Below the pieces are notes generated by a model. The model worked only from the letters and a program-made list of their open reading frames with translations. It searched no databases and was not told the DNA's origin. This document shows positions 34,919 through 44,064 of a DNA stretch of 64,000 nt, piece after piece. Origin of the DNA: Janthinobacterium sp. 67 (GTDB taxonomy: Bacteria > Pseudomonadota > Gammaproteobacteria > Burkholderiales > Burkholderiaceae_D); NCBI RefSeq assembly GCF_002797895.1, contig NZ_PGES01000001.1, forward strand, positions 1,116,001-1,180,000, in the 5' to 3' direction. The position numbers were made by a program, and so were the translations under genes. Every line of letters starts with the position of its first letter. Position 1 is the first letter of the stretch.

Positions 34919-36942
34919 CAGGTCGACGGCGGCAAGGCCAGGCGCAGGTCGGTGGGCGCCGGCGGCGCTCCCACCGGCGTGCCGCGCGCCGCCATCACCT
35001 TGCCGTAGGCTTCCCAGGCCTTGTCGTAGACGTTGTCGCCCAGCGCAAAGCTCATGCTCTGGCCCAGCGGCTTGCTGCGGTGCCCGGGCGCGGGGCCGAA
35101 ATCGTACAGGGTCATGGTGGCGGGCTCGGGCGGTTCCTTGCCCGTGGTGTTCGGATACAGCTGCGAGGCCGAAATCGGCACGGCGCAGCCGCCGAAGCTC
35201 GCGCATTTGTTGTCGCTGGGCGCGCTGTAGACTTTATCGTCCGCCGGTGGCGGTGGCGGCACATAGCACGGCGTGCCCGGCGACGCGGCGATCTTGACCG
35301 AGTGACCGCAGGACGAGCCGCCCGTGTCGGCCTGGGCAAAGCCGCAGCCGCCCTGGGCGTGGCAGCCATTGGAGCCGCGGCACGTATGGTAAACGGCCAG
35401 CGCGGCGCAGGTGGACGACGCTTCGCCCTCCAGGTGCATGCCCTGGCAGGCGTGGTACAGCACGCCCTTGTCGGCCAGCGGCACGCCCGTCGCCAGGTTC
35501 GGCGCCTGGCCCAGCACGGCCCAGCAGATGGCCATGCGGTCGCCCGCGCCCACCATCGACGGGTACGGGAAGTCCAGTTGCTGGTTCAGCCAGTACCGGT
35601 CCAGCACGGAAGTGATGCCGTAGATGGCGCCCGTGGCCACCGTGCTCAGCATTCCTAGGGTGCCGCTGGTATCCTTCAGGCGGTTCAGGGCGCCCGCCAC
35701 GGTGGCCGGCGCGGGGATGTTCTTCGGCGCGGTGGCCGGATTGTAGCGCTCGTTGGTCAGCATGGCCTCGCTCCAGCGCTGGCCTTCCCTGTGCCAGCCT
35801 GCCCAGGTCTTCACGGGCAGCATGGACTTGACCTGGCCGAAGCGCTCGTAGTGGTCGAACGGGGCGCTGTCGTGGCGCGCCTGCGCATCGCGCGATTCGG
35901 CGTCCTTGCCATTGTTCGTGTACGAGGGATAATCGCACTGCAAGGCGGCCAGGTCTTCGCGGTAGTCGGGCTGCACGGCCATCAGCCGCAAGCCCGCGTC
36001 GCGGCGGTAGCGCTGGATGGCCGCTTCGCTGCCCTCGCCCTGGTCCGTGATGGCCGCCATCATGTCGATGGCCTTGTTGAACGAGCCCGTCTGGCCGCCA
36101 TCCTGGTCCTGCGGTCCGAAGCAGGTGTCGAAACGGGGAAATTCCGCCCGCGCATGGCCCTGGACCTGGCTGTTGAACATGTCCTGCTGCACCGAACCGT
36201 TGACGAACAGTTTTTGCCACAGGGTCTGGCCATCCGCGTATTCGATGCTGATGTAGCGCGCGTAGCATTCGTACAGGTAGCCGATGGTGCCGAACAGGGG
36301 CAGATCGTGCACGTGCTTGCCCGGCGTCCAGCCCGGCAGCGGCACTTCCGGGAAATACTTGGTGTGGTTGTGCTTGTCGAACTCGGCCAGCTGGAAGCGC
36401 GCCTGCGCCTCGGGTTGCTCGATGGCGAGGAACAGGTCGCACTGGTTGTCGTTCAGTTCTTCCAGGTTGACGCGCACGTGGCGGTAGCCGGACGTGTCCT
36501 GCAAGTCGACGATGTGCGGGATCACCGTGCAGTGCTCGCCGTAACAGGTCCAGCCGTGGTCCTGCGATTGCAGCTCCGAGCCCGTGAAGCATGGCGCCGT
36601 GCCGATGGCCGTGGCCAGGTTGGCCGCCATCTGCAGGTGCAGCATTTCCTGGATGAAGACGCTGAAGATGATATTGAAGGCCTTCTGCTCGGCCAGCTCG
36701 GGGCGGGCCGTGGTGCCCATGCCCGGCCACTGGCGGCCTTCGTAATACGTGATGCCTTTCGAGTTGATCTGGTGCGTGCCCTGGATCGAATACATGGTGG
36801 CCATGTACAGGGGAATGGTGAACAGTTCCACGCTGACGGCCGCCTGGGCGATGGCGCGCACGGCGGCCGTATCGGTGGCCAGCATGTCGAGCGGACGATT
36901 CGTGATGGCGGGCTGCGTGCTTCCTAAAACGGGCATTTTCAT
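34918..36942 (-). CDS. VioB-like ferritin-fold protein with cysteine-rich tail
   Basis: 674 residues. The N-terminus is a Ferritin-like (PF12902, iminophenyl-pyruvate dimer synthase) domain: E39 in [16 protein letters not shown] and E99-M-L-H102 in [15 protein letters not shown] are diiron ligands. A long middle region (about 110-490) follows. The tail has nine cysteines (C499, 512, 521, 527, 533, 545, 559, 580, 586), including [15 protein letters not shown], similar to the C-x-G-x-N-x-C repeats of bufferin-type MNIO precursors. The start at 36942 has GGAGA upstream. No signal peptide is evident. First gene of the operon; enzyme, substrate, or both. Confidence 0.82.
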   Translation of the reverse strand: MKMPVLGSTQPAITNRPLDMLATDTAAVRAIAQAAVSVELFTIPLYMATMYSIQGTHQINSKGITYYEGRQWPGMGTTARPELAEQKAFNIIFSVFIQEMLHLQMAANLATAIGTAPCFTGSELQSQDHGWTCYGEHCTVIPHIVDLQDTSGYRHVRVNLEELNDNQCDLFLAIEQPEAQARFQLAEFDKHNHTKYFPEVPLPGWTPGKHVHDLPLFGTIGYLYECYARYISIEYADGQTLWQKLFVNGSVQQDMFNSQVQGHARAEFPRFDTCFGPQDQDGGQTGSFNKAIDMMAAITDQGEGSEAAIQRYRRDAGLRLMAVQPDYREDLAALQCDYPSYTNNGKDAESRDAQARHDSAPFDHYERFGQVKSMLPVKTWAGWHREGQRWSEAMLTNERYNPATAPKNIPAPATVAGALNRLKDTSGTLGMLSTVATGAIYGITSVLDRYWLNQQLDFPYPSMVGAGDRMAICWAVLGQAPNLATGVPLADKGVLYHACQGMHLEGEASSTCAALAVYHTCRGSNGCHAQGGCGFAQADTGGSSCGHSVKIAASPGTPCYVPPPPPADDKVYSAPSDNKCASFGGCAVPISASQLYPNTTGKEPPEPATMTLYDFGPAPGHRSKPLGQSMSFALGDNVYDKAWEAYGKVMAARGTPVGAPPAPTDLRLALPPST

Positions 36943-37212
36943 TCTGTCTCTCCACAGGAACGATGCGTTTCGGATATCGGGCCGGGTCACGCCATCTGCG
37001 AGCGCTGTTCACGGCAAGGAAATCATACGCTTGGGAAAGATACTTTTGCGGCAAGATTTATGCGCTGGCCGAGGAGTGGTGCGGCCCGCCTTGCGCCATG
37101 AAAATAGGCGTTTTCAGCCGCCATTCGATGACAATTGAATAGAATCGGCAAAAGCTGTGCGTGTATAAGCGCCGCACCGGCAGGCGCCGGCGCGTGGCTT
37201 GCATGCTGATAG
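36943..37212 (-). promoter_or_regulatory. upstream region of the ferritin-MNIO operon
   Basis: 270 bp without a convincing gene. On the minus strand a weak promoter, TTGCCG (37146-37151), 17 bp, TCGAAT (37123-37128), is possible and would give a leader of about 175 nt. No recognisable operator or riboswitch was seen. Confidence 0.3.
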
Positions 37213-37860
37213 TCAGCCGGCCGGCGGCGGCTGGAAGGCGCAGAAACCGGGCCACTGCTCGCGGCTGTCGCATACCTTCAGGCAGCCTTTGTCATCCTTG
37301 AACGTGGCGACGACCTTGATGGGAAAGCCATAGTGCGGCGTGGTGGCCAGGAAGGCGGACGGGCAGCTTTGTTCGTTGCTGAAGCGGAAAGTGATTTCTT
37401 CGCGGCGGCCCTTGCGCTCAAAGCTCAGCATGAAGGTTTCATTGCTGTTCCACTGCGCCTTGCCCGGCACGCGGAAGCGGTAGCGGGGGTTGCCCGGCTG
37501 CTGGCCGCCAAGTTTCTGGCCAAAGACGCGGCTGCTGGCCGTGGCCGTCTCGACCTTGGCAACGGGATACACGACGCCAAAGATATAGGTGCCGGCAAAC
37601 CCCTGGTCGAAGCCGAGTCCCTTCTGGTAAAACGGCACGACGATATGCGGCGCGCCCGCGTATTCCACGGTATTGCGGGCCGTCGTGCGCGACGTCAGCT
37701 TGTCATCGGGCTCTTTGCCGAAGACCACGTCCAGTTCCAGCAAGGCTTGCTGCTTGTCGATATCTTGCGCCAGATAATCCTTGGGGAACGTTTCGCCATG
37801 CACGCAGCCGGCCAGCAGGGAAGCGGCGAAGCAGCCGGCGATCAGTTTGGATATTTTCAT
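37213..37860 (-). CDS. lipoprotein of unknown function
   Basis: 215 residues. Signal peptide with lipobox SLLAGC (cysteine near residue 19). The rest is mostly beta-rich (RYRFRVPGKAQWNSNETFML, EEITFRFSNEQ) and has four cysteines near the C-terminus (SCPSAF, GCLKVCDSREQWPGFC). No family recognised. Its ATG overlaps the stop of the preceding secreted protein gene by 4 nt (ATGA), so the two are produced together. Confidence 0.75.
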   Translation of the reverse strand: MKISKLIAGCFAASLLAGCVHGETFPKDYLAQDIDKQQALLELDVVFGKEPDDKLTSRTTARNTVEYAGAPHIVVPFYQKGLGFDQGFAGTYIFGVVYPVAKVETATASSRVFGQKLGGQQPGNPRYRFRVPGKAQWNSNETFMLSFERKGRREEITFRFSNEQSCPSAFLATTPHYGFPIKVVATFKDDKGCLKVCDSREQWPGFCAFQPPPAG

Positions 37861-38711
37861 GGCTGTTTTCCTTCCGGCGGCGAGGAAGCAAGGCCCAGCC
37901 CTGACACTTGCCAACCGTCCGTGCCTTCTTTCCATTGAAATTGCTGGCCGAACCAGGCCAGTTCCAGCTCGCGCCGGATGCGGATCGAATCCGTGCGGCC
38001 CTGGCGCGCCTTGATGGCGGCGCCCGCCTGGGCGGAAGCGGCATCAGACAAGGGTTTCAGCCACCGTTGGTAGGTATCGGGCGGCAAGGCCAAGACGCCA
38101 GCGACGCCGTCATCGCGCGTGGCCACGATGATGCCCACCTTCGTCAGCGCATTCGTGAGATAAGCGCCGCGCCGCCCGTCGGGCGAGACGGAAACCAGCA
38201 TGGCCTGCGGATAGTCGCCGCTGACGTTGCCCGGCACGTCAAACCACAGCAGTTCGCCCGTGCCTGTATCGAGCGCGCGGCCGTCGCGGGGAAACAGCAG
38301 CATCTCGGGGCGGCCAGGTTGCGGCACGCCCCATTCGGGGTCGCGTTCCGTGCGCACCATGTTGTCGCGCTGCAAGGGACTGATGGGGCGCATCAGCGGT
38401 TCGCCATTCTGCACGCCGATCAGTATCGTGCCCTGGCCCGTATAGCCCTTGGTAAAGGCCAGCAGCATGGGCTGGCCGTCGCGCGTGGCCTTGATGGACC
38501 GCACTTCCACCACTTCGCGGGCGCCGCCGGGCCAGTAGCCGTGCCGGCGGAAAGACAAGGTGACGAGCGCATCGTGGCGGTTGTTCGTGACGGCAAAGTC
38601 GCCGTATTGCCTGACCACCGGCATGTTGGGCGTCTGCGCCTGTGCGGCGGGCGAGATGGCGGCAAGCAGCGAGGCGGTGGCCGCCAGGCGGCATAAAGAG
38701 AGGGACAGCAT
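37857..38711 (-). CDS. secreted protein of unknown function
   Basis: 284 residues with a signal peptide (cleavage near AQA-QT). The mature protein has beta-strand character and a predicted surface feel (PVVRQYGDFAVTNNRHDALV, LLWFDVPGNVSGDYPQAMLV). No domain recognised. It is coupled to the lipoprotein gene that follows. An IS element inserted about 70 bp upstream of its start may have changed its promoter. Confidence 0.75.
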   Translation of the reverse strand: MLSLSLCRLAATASLLAAISPAAQAQTPNMPVVRQYGDFAVTNNRHDALVTLSFRRHGYWPGGAREVVEVRSIKATRDGQPMLLAFTKGYTGQGTILIGVQNGEPLMRPISPLQRDNMVRTERDPEWGVPQPGRPEMLLFPRDGRALDTGTGELLWFDVPGNVSGDYPQAMLVSVSPDGRRGAYLTNALTKVGIIVATRDDGVAGVLALPPDTYQRWLKPLSDAASAQAGAAIKARQGRTDSIRIRRELELAWFGQQFQWKEGTDGWQVSGLGLASSPPEGKQP

Positions 38712-38790
38712 GGCATCCTGTAAAGGTCGCACCGGGCGAAGAACGAGGATGATAAACGATTCCTCGTCAACAATACTGTCCAATTGAAAA

Positions 38791-39850
38791 GGCTCTGTCA
38801 TCAGCAAGTAGGGGAAATGCCGGAATCTTCCTGTGGCCGTGCTGTCTGACTCTGCATACTCACTTTGCGGGAGCCAATCATGCGGCCAGCCGAATGGATC
38901 ACCTTGATTGCGCAGTTTGCCCGGTTGAGCCGACGCCAGCGGCAAGCAGGCATTGCCCTGCTGCGTAGTAACCAGCCACACGACACGACCGTCGCACTGC
39001 TGGAAAATGTGGCGCAGCCGCGATTGGCCTGTCCCGCCTGCCACTCAGCGCACTTGCACCGGCACGGCCATGCGCACGGCCTGCAGCGCTACCGCTGCGT
39101 TCCCTGCAGGCGCACCTTCAATGCCTTGACGGGCACGCCGCTGGCCCGCTTGCGCCACAAGGCGCTGTGGCTCGACTACGCCGATTGCCTGCTGGCATCG
39201 GATTCCGTGCGCAAGGCGGCGAGCCAACTGGGCGTACACCGCAATACCACCTTTCGCTGGCGCCACCGCTTTCTCAGCGTAGCGAAGACCGACCGGCCGC
39301 ATGGCCTGCATGGCATCGCTGAGGTCGACGAGTTATATCTGCTGGAATCGGAAAAGGGGGCCAGAACAATGACGCGTCCGGCCCGCCGCCGGGGCGGCCA
39401 TGCCCACAAGCGCGGCATTTCCAATGAACAGGTCTGCATTCTGGTGGCGCGTGACCGCACGGGCCAGACGCTCGATTTCGTCACGGGCAAAGGGGCACTG
39501 ACGCAGGCGCAGTTGCACCACTGTTTGTTGCCCGTCATCGACAAGGATGTCTTGCTGGTCACCGATGGCCATGCCGCCTACCGGGCTTTTGCGAGGGAAG
39601 CGGGCATCAGTCATCAGGCCGTCAACTTGCGCGCCGGCATCCGCGTGCAGGGCGCCGCCCACGTGCAGAACGTCAATGCTTATCACAGCCGTTTGCGGCA
39701 ATGGCTGGGGCCATTTCATGGCGTGGCGACACGCTACCTGCCGAACTACCTGGGGTGGCGCTGGATACTCGATGCCGGGCGCATCCGCTCACCGGAAACG
39801 CTGTTGAAAGCAACATTGGGCGCATTCCCACACCTGACGGTGACATAGCC
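38791..39850 (+). mobile_element. IS1595 family insertion sequence
   Basis: About 1060 bp with imperfect terminal inverted repeats: left GGCTCTGTCATC (38791-) and right, read inward, GGCTATGTCACC (from 39850), continuing with scattered matches for about 27 bp. Flanking octamers ATTGAAAA (38783-38790) and ATTGGAAA (39851-39858) are an 8-bp target duplication with one mismatch, the duplication length of this family. One intact transposase gene is inside. Confidence 0.82.
38880..39848 (+). CDS. IS1595 family transposase (ISXO2-like)
   Basis: 322 residues. Zinc ribbon CPACHSAHLHRHGHAHGLQR with RCVPCRRTF, a helix-turn-helix (KAASQLGVHRNTTFRWRHRF) and the ISXO2-like DDE domain with AEVDELYLLES, LLVTDGHAAYRAF and NVNAYHSRLRQWLG (the N/H step typical of IS1595). 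The ATG at 38880 has GGGAG seven bases upstream. The gene looks intact and runs to 2 bp before the right end. Confidence 0.9.
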   Translation: MRPAEWITLIAQFARLSRRQRQAGIALLRSNQPHDTTVALLENVAQPRLACPACHSAHLHRHGHAHGLQRYRCVPCRRTFNALTGTPLARLRHKALWLDYADCLLASDSVRKAASQLGVHRNTTFRWRHRFLSVAKTDRPHGLHGIAEVDELYLLESEKGARTMTRPARRRGGHAHKRGISNEQVCILVARDRTGQTLDFVTGKGALTQAQLHHCLLPVIDKDVLLVTDGHAAYRAFAREAGISHQAVNLRAGIRVQGAAHVQNVNAYHSRLRQWLGPFHGVATRYLPNYLGWRWILDAGRIRSPETLLKATLGAFPHLTVT

Positions 39851-39860
39851 ATTGGAAACA

Positions 39861-40679
39861 TCAACGGCGCTGGATCTCGATCAGCTCGATCTCGAACAGC
39901 TTGGGCCACAGCTTGCCCGTGACAAACAAGCGCTTGCCCCGCGCATCCCAGGCGATGCCGTTGAGCACGGCGTCGGGATTGGCCGTGCCGCGCTGTTCCG
40001 GTGGCAGCAAGCCCGTCAGGTCGATCCAGCCGACGACCTTGCCGCTGGCCGGGTCGATGCGGGCGATCACGTCCGCGCCCCACACATTGGCGTACAGCTC
40101 GCCGTCGACCATTTCCAGTTCGTTCAGGCGCTCGATGGGGCGGCCTTCCGCCTTCACCTCGAAGCGGCGCACCTCGGCCAGGGTTTTCGGGTTGAGCACG
40201 CGGATGGCGGAACTGCCGTCGCTCATGTAGACGAACTTGTCATCGCTGGCCAGGCCCCAGCCTTCGCCCTGGTAGCTGAATTTGCGTTTCAGTTTGAACG
40301 TCTTCAGATCGAAGACATAACCGGTCTTCGACACCCACGTGAGGCCCAGGATCTCATCGCCCACGTCCGTGATGCCTTCGCCGAACACATTCTTGTCGAG
40401 CATGCTTTTCTGCAAGACCTTGCCCGTCGCCAGCTCCACCTTGCGCAAGGAGGACTGGCCATTCTGGCCCGTGCTTTCATACAGATGACCATCCTTGAAC
40501 AGCAAGCCCTGGGTGAACGCCTGCGGGTCGTGCGGATAGGTATGCTTGACGAAATAGCCATACACGGGGATGGCGGCCTGGGCGTAACCCATTTCGCTCA
40601 TCAGGCCCACGGTGCACAACAATCCCAGCAGCAATGAGCCTGCCGTGCGTTTCAGACTGGTTTTACCGATATTCTTCAT
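39861..40679 (-). CDS. glutaminyl-peptide cyclotransferase (plant-type beta-propeller)
   Basis: 272 residues with an N-terminal signal (cleavage near YAQA-AI). Matches the Glu_cyclase_2 family: THPQAF-like block HDPQAFTQGLLF, LYESTGQNGQSSLRKVEL, GEGITDVGDEILGLTW, and LNELEMVDGELYANVW. It forms pyroglutamate at the N-terminus of exported proteins. It stands next to the IS element but is intact. Confidence 0.9.
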   Translation of the reverse strand: MKNIGKTSLKRTAGSLLLGLLCTVGLMSEMGYAQAAIPVYGYFVKHTYPHDPQAFTQGLLFKDGHLYESTGQNGQSSLRKVELATGKVLQKSMLDKNVFGEGITDVGDEILGLTWVSKTGYVFDLKTFKLKRKFSYQGEGWGLASDDKFVYMSDGSSAIRVLNPKTLAEVRRFEVKAEGRPIERLNELEMVDGELYANVWGADVIARIDPASGKVVGWIDLTGLLPPEQRGTANPDAVLNGIAWDARGKRLFVTGKLWPKLFEIELIEIQRR

Positions 40680-40704
40680 ATTCTTGGCGGTGGTTGGCGA
40701 GCGC

Positions 40705-41613
40705 CTATTGTAATCGCCCGGGCTGCGCCATGTGCGCCCTGACGAGCTCCAGCCAGGCGCGCGCCGCAAACGACAGCCGCCCTCCCCGGCGCCAGGCCAG
40801 CATCAGATTCCATTCCACGGGCGGACCAGCAAGGGGAAGGACGTCGAATTGCGCGGCGTCGAGCGTGTCGCAATACATCTTCGGCAACAGGCAGATACCC
40901 ACGCCCAGCCGCACCAGCGAGGCAATGAAATCCCACTGGCCGCTGCGGCCCGTGATGCGCGGGGCGAACCCGGCCCGCTGGCAGGCGTCCAGCACGATGT
41001 CGTTCAGGGCAAAGGCGGCGCCATAGAAAATGAAGGGACTGTCGGCCAGCTCGGCCAGGGCCACGGAAGCGCGCCCCTGCCACGGCGAACCGGGCGCGGC
41101 CAGCAGGCACAGCGGCGAGCGCACGAGGGGCAAGGCTTCGAAATCCTGCCAGGTGGCCGCATTGCCAGGGTAATCGAGCATGGTGCCCAGTTCCACCGCG
41201 CCCGTGCGCAAGTCGCGCTCGATCGCCTGCGTGCCGCTTTCGTACATCTTCAGCTCAATCCCGGGATAGCGCTGGTGGTACTCGGCCAGCCACGGCGCCA
41301 GGGTCGAGTGCGTCTGCGGCGATACGCCGACGCGCAATTCACCGCGTTCCAGATGTTGCAAGTCGCGCAATTCCACCTTCAGTTCCGCGTGCAGGGCCAG
41401 CAGTTCATGCGCGCGCGACAGCACCACCTTGCCCGCGTCCGTCAGGGTAAAGCGCTTGCCCGCGCGGTCGAGCAAGGCCAGGTCCAGCGACTGTTCCAGC
41501 TGGGCGACCATCTTGCTGACGGTGGGCTGCGTCACGTGCAGCCTGGCGGCCGCCCGCGTAAAACTGGCTTGCTCGACCACTTCGACGAAGTAGCGCAGGG
41601 AGCGGATATCCAT
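40705..41613 (-). CDS. LysR family regulator, CidR-like
   Basis: 302 residues. HTH at MDIRSLRYFVEVVEQASFTR with RLHVTQPTVSKMVAQLE; effector domain from GELRVGVSPQTHSTLAPW. The gene is divergent from cidA/lrgB genes, the arrangement of cidR-cidAB, so it probably activates these under overflow metabolism or acetate/low pH. An 11-bp perfect dyad lies between them. Confidence 0.88.
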   Translation of the reverse strand: MDIRSLRYFVEVVEQASFTRAAARLHVTQPTVSKMVAQLEQSLDLALLDRAGKRFTLTDAGKVVLSRAHELLALHAELKVELRDLQHLERGELRVGVSPQTHSTLAPWLAEYHQRYPGIELKMYESGTQAIERDLRTGAVELGTMLDYPGNAATWQDFEALPLVRSPLCLLAAPGSPWQGRASVALAELADSPFIFYGAAFALNDIVLDACQRAGFAPRITGRSGQWDFIASLVRLGVGICLLPKMYCDTLDAAQFDVLPLAGPPVEWNLMLAWRRGGRLSFAARAWLELVRAHMAQPGRLQ

Positions 41614-41631
41614 GATGCATTCCAATTTCGA

Positions 41632-41642
41632 ATGATAATCAT
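41632..41642. promoter_or_regulatory. dyad between the lysR and cidA genes
   Basis: ATGATAATCAT is a perfect 11-bp palindrome, placed 19 bp before the lysR start. It fits a LysR recognition site; it also resembles the core of a Fur box (13 of 19 positions). Confidence 0.45.
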
Positions 41643-41716
41643 GAGTTTAAGTCATTTTATCTTTTGATGCGGGCTCCCTACAATGCAAGCTTCCCCCTGC
41701 CGCTAGAAAGCCTGCC

Positions 41717-42175
41717 GTGAAAGCCGTCCCTTATGCCACTACCGTCCCACTTTCCGTCCCTGCTTGGCGCCAGCCCGCGCAGACCGTGTGGCAAGTAGGC
41801 ATCTTGATCGCCGCCTGGTGGCTGGCGGACGAGGCCGCCTCCTCCCTGCACTTGCCGTTTTCCGGCGGTGTGGTGGGGCTGTTCGTGCTCGTGGCCCTGC
41901 TGCTGTCGGGCTGGGTGCGGCCTGCCGCCATCGAACTGGGCGCGAACTGGCTGCTGGCCAATATGCTGCTGTTCTTTATTCCGCTGGTCGTGTCCGTGGT
42001 GCAGTTTACGCACTTGCTGAAAACCCAGGGCCTCACCCTGTTCCTCGACATCGGCCTGGGCTTTGCCAGCGTGATGCTGGCCACGGCCTTCACCGTGGAA
42101 TGGGTGTGCCGCCTTGAGCGCAAGCTGCGCCTGCAAAAACTGCTGCGCCAGCGCGCAGCCCGGGCGCAAGCATGA
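41717..42175 (+). CDS. cidA: CidA/LrgA family holin-like membrane protein
   Basis: 152 residues with four membrane helices (for example VWQVGILIAAWWLADEAAS, VGLFVLVALLLSGWV, LLANMLLFFIPLVVSVVQF). LrgA/CidA family proteins act with LrgB-type partners in pyruvate/acetate movement and programmed lysis. A GTG start at 41717 is used. The stop overlaps the lrgB ATG by 4 nt. Confidence 0.88.
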   Translation: MKAVPYATTVPLSVPAWRQPAQTVWQVGILIAAWWLADEAASSLHLPFSGGVVGLFVLVALLLSGWVRPAAIELGANWLLANMLLFFIPLVVSVVQFTHLLKTQGLTLFLDIGLGFASVMLATAFTVEWVCRLERKLRLQKLLRQRAARAQA

Positions 42176-42861
42176 ATACCGTGCTCCTGTCCCTGCTGTT
42201 TTTGCTGCTGACCCTGGTGCTGTTCTACGCCAACCAGGCGCTGCACCGCCGCCATCCGCACTTTTTGCTCACGCCCGCCATCTGCACCTCGGCGTTACTG
42301 ATCGTCATCGTGCAAGCCACTTCGACGCCGTTCGCCACGTATTTCGGCGAGACGCGCTGGCTGCCGTGGCTGCTGGGTCCCGCCACCATCGCGTTTGCGC
42401 TGCCCATCTTCCAGGAGCGCAAGCTGATCGGCAAACACTGGCTGGCCCTGTCGCTGGGCAGCTGCGCCGGCATCGCCGCGTCGGTCGCCGCCACCCTGCT
42501 GCTGGACAAGGTGCTGGGTGTGCACGGCGACATGGCGCGCAGCCTGCTGGCCCGTTCCGTGTCGACGCCGTTCGCGCTGGAAGCGTCGCGCCACATGGGC
42601 GGCTCGGCCCAACTGACGGGCATCTTCGTCATCATGACGGGCCTGTTCGGCCTGCTGCTGGGCAAACCGTTGCTGAAACTGCTGCCGCTGCGCATGCGCA
42701 TCGCCCGTGGCGCCCCGTATGGCGCGGCCGCGCACGGCTTCGGCCTGTCCGTGGCGCGCCGGGTCGGCACGGAAGAAGGCGCCGTGGCCAGCCTGACGAT
42801 GATTTTTTCCGGCATCGTCACTGTGCTGCTGGCGCCGCTACTGGGCAGATTGTTGGGCTAA
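42172..42861 (+). CDS. lrgB: LrgB/CidB family membrane protein
   Basis: 229 residues, about seven helices. Matches LrgB: TPAICTSALLIVIV, LLGPATIAFALPIFQERKLI, LARSVSTPFALEASRHMGGS, and the C-terminal GAAAHGFGLSVARRVGTEEG. It forms a membrane pair with CidA for metabolite efflux or murein hydrolase control. Translationally coupled to cidA. Confidence 0.92.
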   Translation: MNTVLLSLLFLLLTLVLFYANQALHRRHPHFLLTPAICTSALLIVIVQATSTPFATYFGETRWLPWLLGPATIAFALPIFQERKLIGKHWLALSLGSCAGIAASVAATLLLDKVLGVHGDMARSLLARSVSTPFALEASRHMGGSAQLTGIFVIMTGLFGLLLGKPLLKLLPLRMRIARGAPYGAAAHGFGLSVARRVGTEEGAVASLTMIFSGIVTVLLAPLLGRLLG

Positions 42862-42927
42862 GACGCCACGGCACGGGCGTTTATCGGGGATAATACGTCT
42901 TTCCCCATTCCAAGCAGCCGCGCCACG

Positions 42928-44019
42928 ATGAAATACCCCGCAGTCCAGCCTTTCAGCGACATCCTGCCACGCCTGCATGAATTCGATGCCATCATCGACG
43001 TGCGCAGCCCGTCCGAGTTCGCGGAAGACCATTTGCCGGGCGCCATCAATCTGCCCGTGCTGGACGACGAGCAGCGCATACGCGTCGGCACTTTATACAA
43101 ACAGACGAGCGCCTTCGAAGCGAAGAAGCTGGGCGCGGCGCTGGTGGCAAAGAATATCGCGCGGCATATCGAAGACGGTTTCCTCGGCCACCCGCAACAC
43201 TGGAAGCCGCTCGTCTACTGCTGGCGCGGCGGCAACCGCAGCGGCGCCATGGCGCACATCCTCGCGCGCATCGGCTGGCCCGTCACGCAGCTCGAAGGCG
43301 GCTACAAGGATTACCGGCGCCACGTGAACGCCGAGCTGGCCACCCTGCCCGAACGCTTCGACTTCATCAACGTGCTGTGCGGCCCCACGGGCAGCGGCAA
43401 GAGCCGCTTGCTGCAAGTACTCGACCGGCAAGGCGCCCAGGTGATCGACTTGGAAGATCTGGCGGCCCACCGCGGCTCCGTGCTGGGCGGCTTGCCCGAG
43501 GAAGACCAGCCGGCGCAAAAGGCGTTTGAAAGCGCGCTGTGGCAGCAACTGCGCACTTTCGACCCTGCGCTGCCCGTCTTCATCGAATCGGAAAGCAAGA
43601 AAGTGGGCCGTTTGCGCGTGCCCGATGCGCTGATGGACAAGATGCGCGCGGCCGCTTGCACGGACGTGCTCCTGGCCACGGACCAGCGCGTGCAATTGCT
43701 GATGCAGGACTACGAGCATTTCGTCGGCGACCCGGCCCGCCTGAACGTGCAGCTGGCCCTGTTGACGCAGCTGCACGGCAAGGAGAAAATTGCCCATTGG
43801 CAGCAGCTGGCCACTTCTGGGCGCATGGCCGAGCTGGTGGAAGAACTGCTGGTCCAGCATTACGACCCCGTCTATCGGCAATCGATCGCCCGCAACTTCA
43901 GCCGCTATGCCCAGGCGACGCCGCTGGTGCTGCCCGATATTTCAGAACATGCCTTTGAGCAAGCCGCGCGCGCATTATGTGCTATCGTCGGCGACAACCG
44001 TACCGCCAGCGCCGCGTGA
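42928..44019 (+). CDS. mnmH: tRNA 2-selenouridine synthase
   Basis: 363 residues. Rhodanese domain with catalytic C98 in VYCWRGGNRSG, then a P-loop (CGPTGSGKSRLLQVL) domain. It geranylates and then replaces sulfur with selenium at the wobble 2-thiouridine of tRNA-Lys/Glu/Gln using selenophosphate. It is followed by selD, which makes selenophosphate, so both form the selenium-tRNA unit. Confidence 0.95.
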   Translation: MKYPAVQPFSDILPRLHEFDAIIDVRSPSEFAEDHLPGAINLPVLDDEQRIRVGTLYKQTSAFEAKKLGAALVAKNIARHIEDGFLGHPQHWKPLVYCWRGGNRSGAMAHILARIGWPVTQLEGGYKDYRRHVNAELATLPERFDFINVLCGPTGSGKSRLLQVLDRQGAQVIDLEDLAAHRGSVLGGLPEEDQPAQKAFESALWQQLRTFDPALPVFIESESKKVGRLRVPDALMDKMRAAACTDVLLATDQRVQLLMQDYEHFVGDPARLNVQLALLTQLHGKEKIAHWQQLATSGRMAELVEELLVQHYDPVYRQSIARNFSRYAQATPLVLPDISEHAFEQAARALCAIVGDNRTASAA

Positions 44020-44064
44020 TGCCTGGCTTGCCATCTAATTACTTATTTCAGCAGGATGAAGACC

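Noticed and set aside
34918..36942. violacein biosynthesis gene vioB
   Set aside because: Only the ferritin-like domain family is shared. No vioA, C, D or E is present, and the neighbours are DUF692 and DUF2063 genes.
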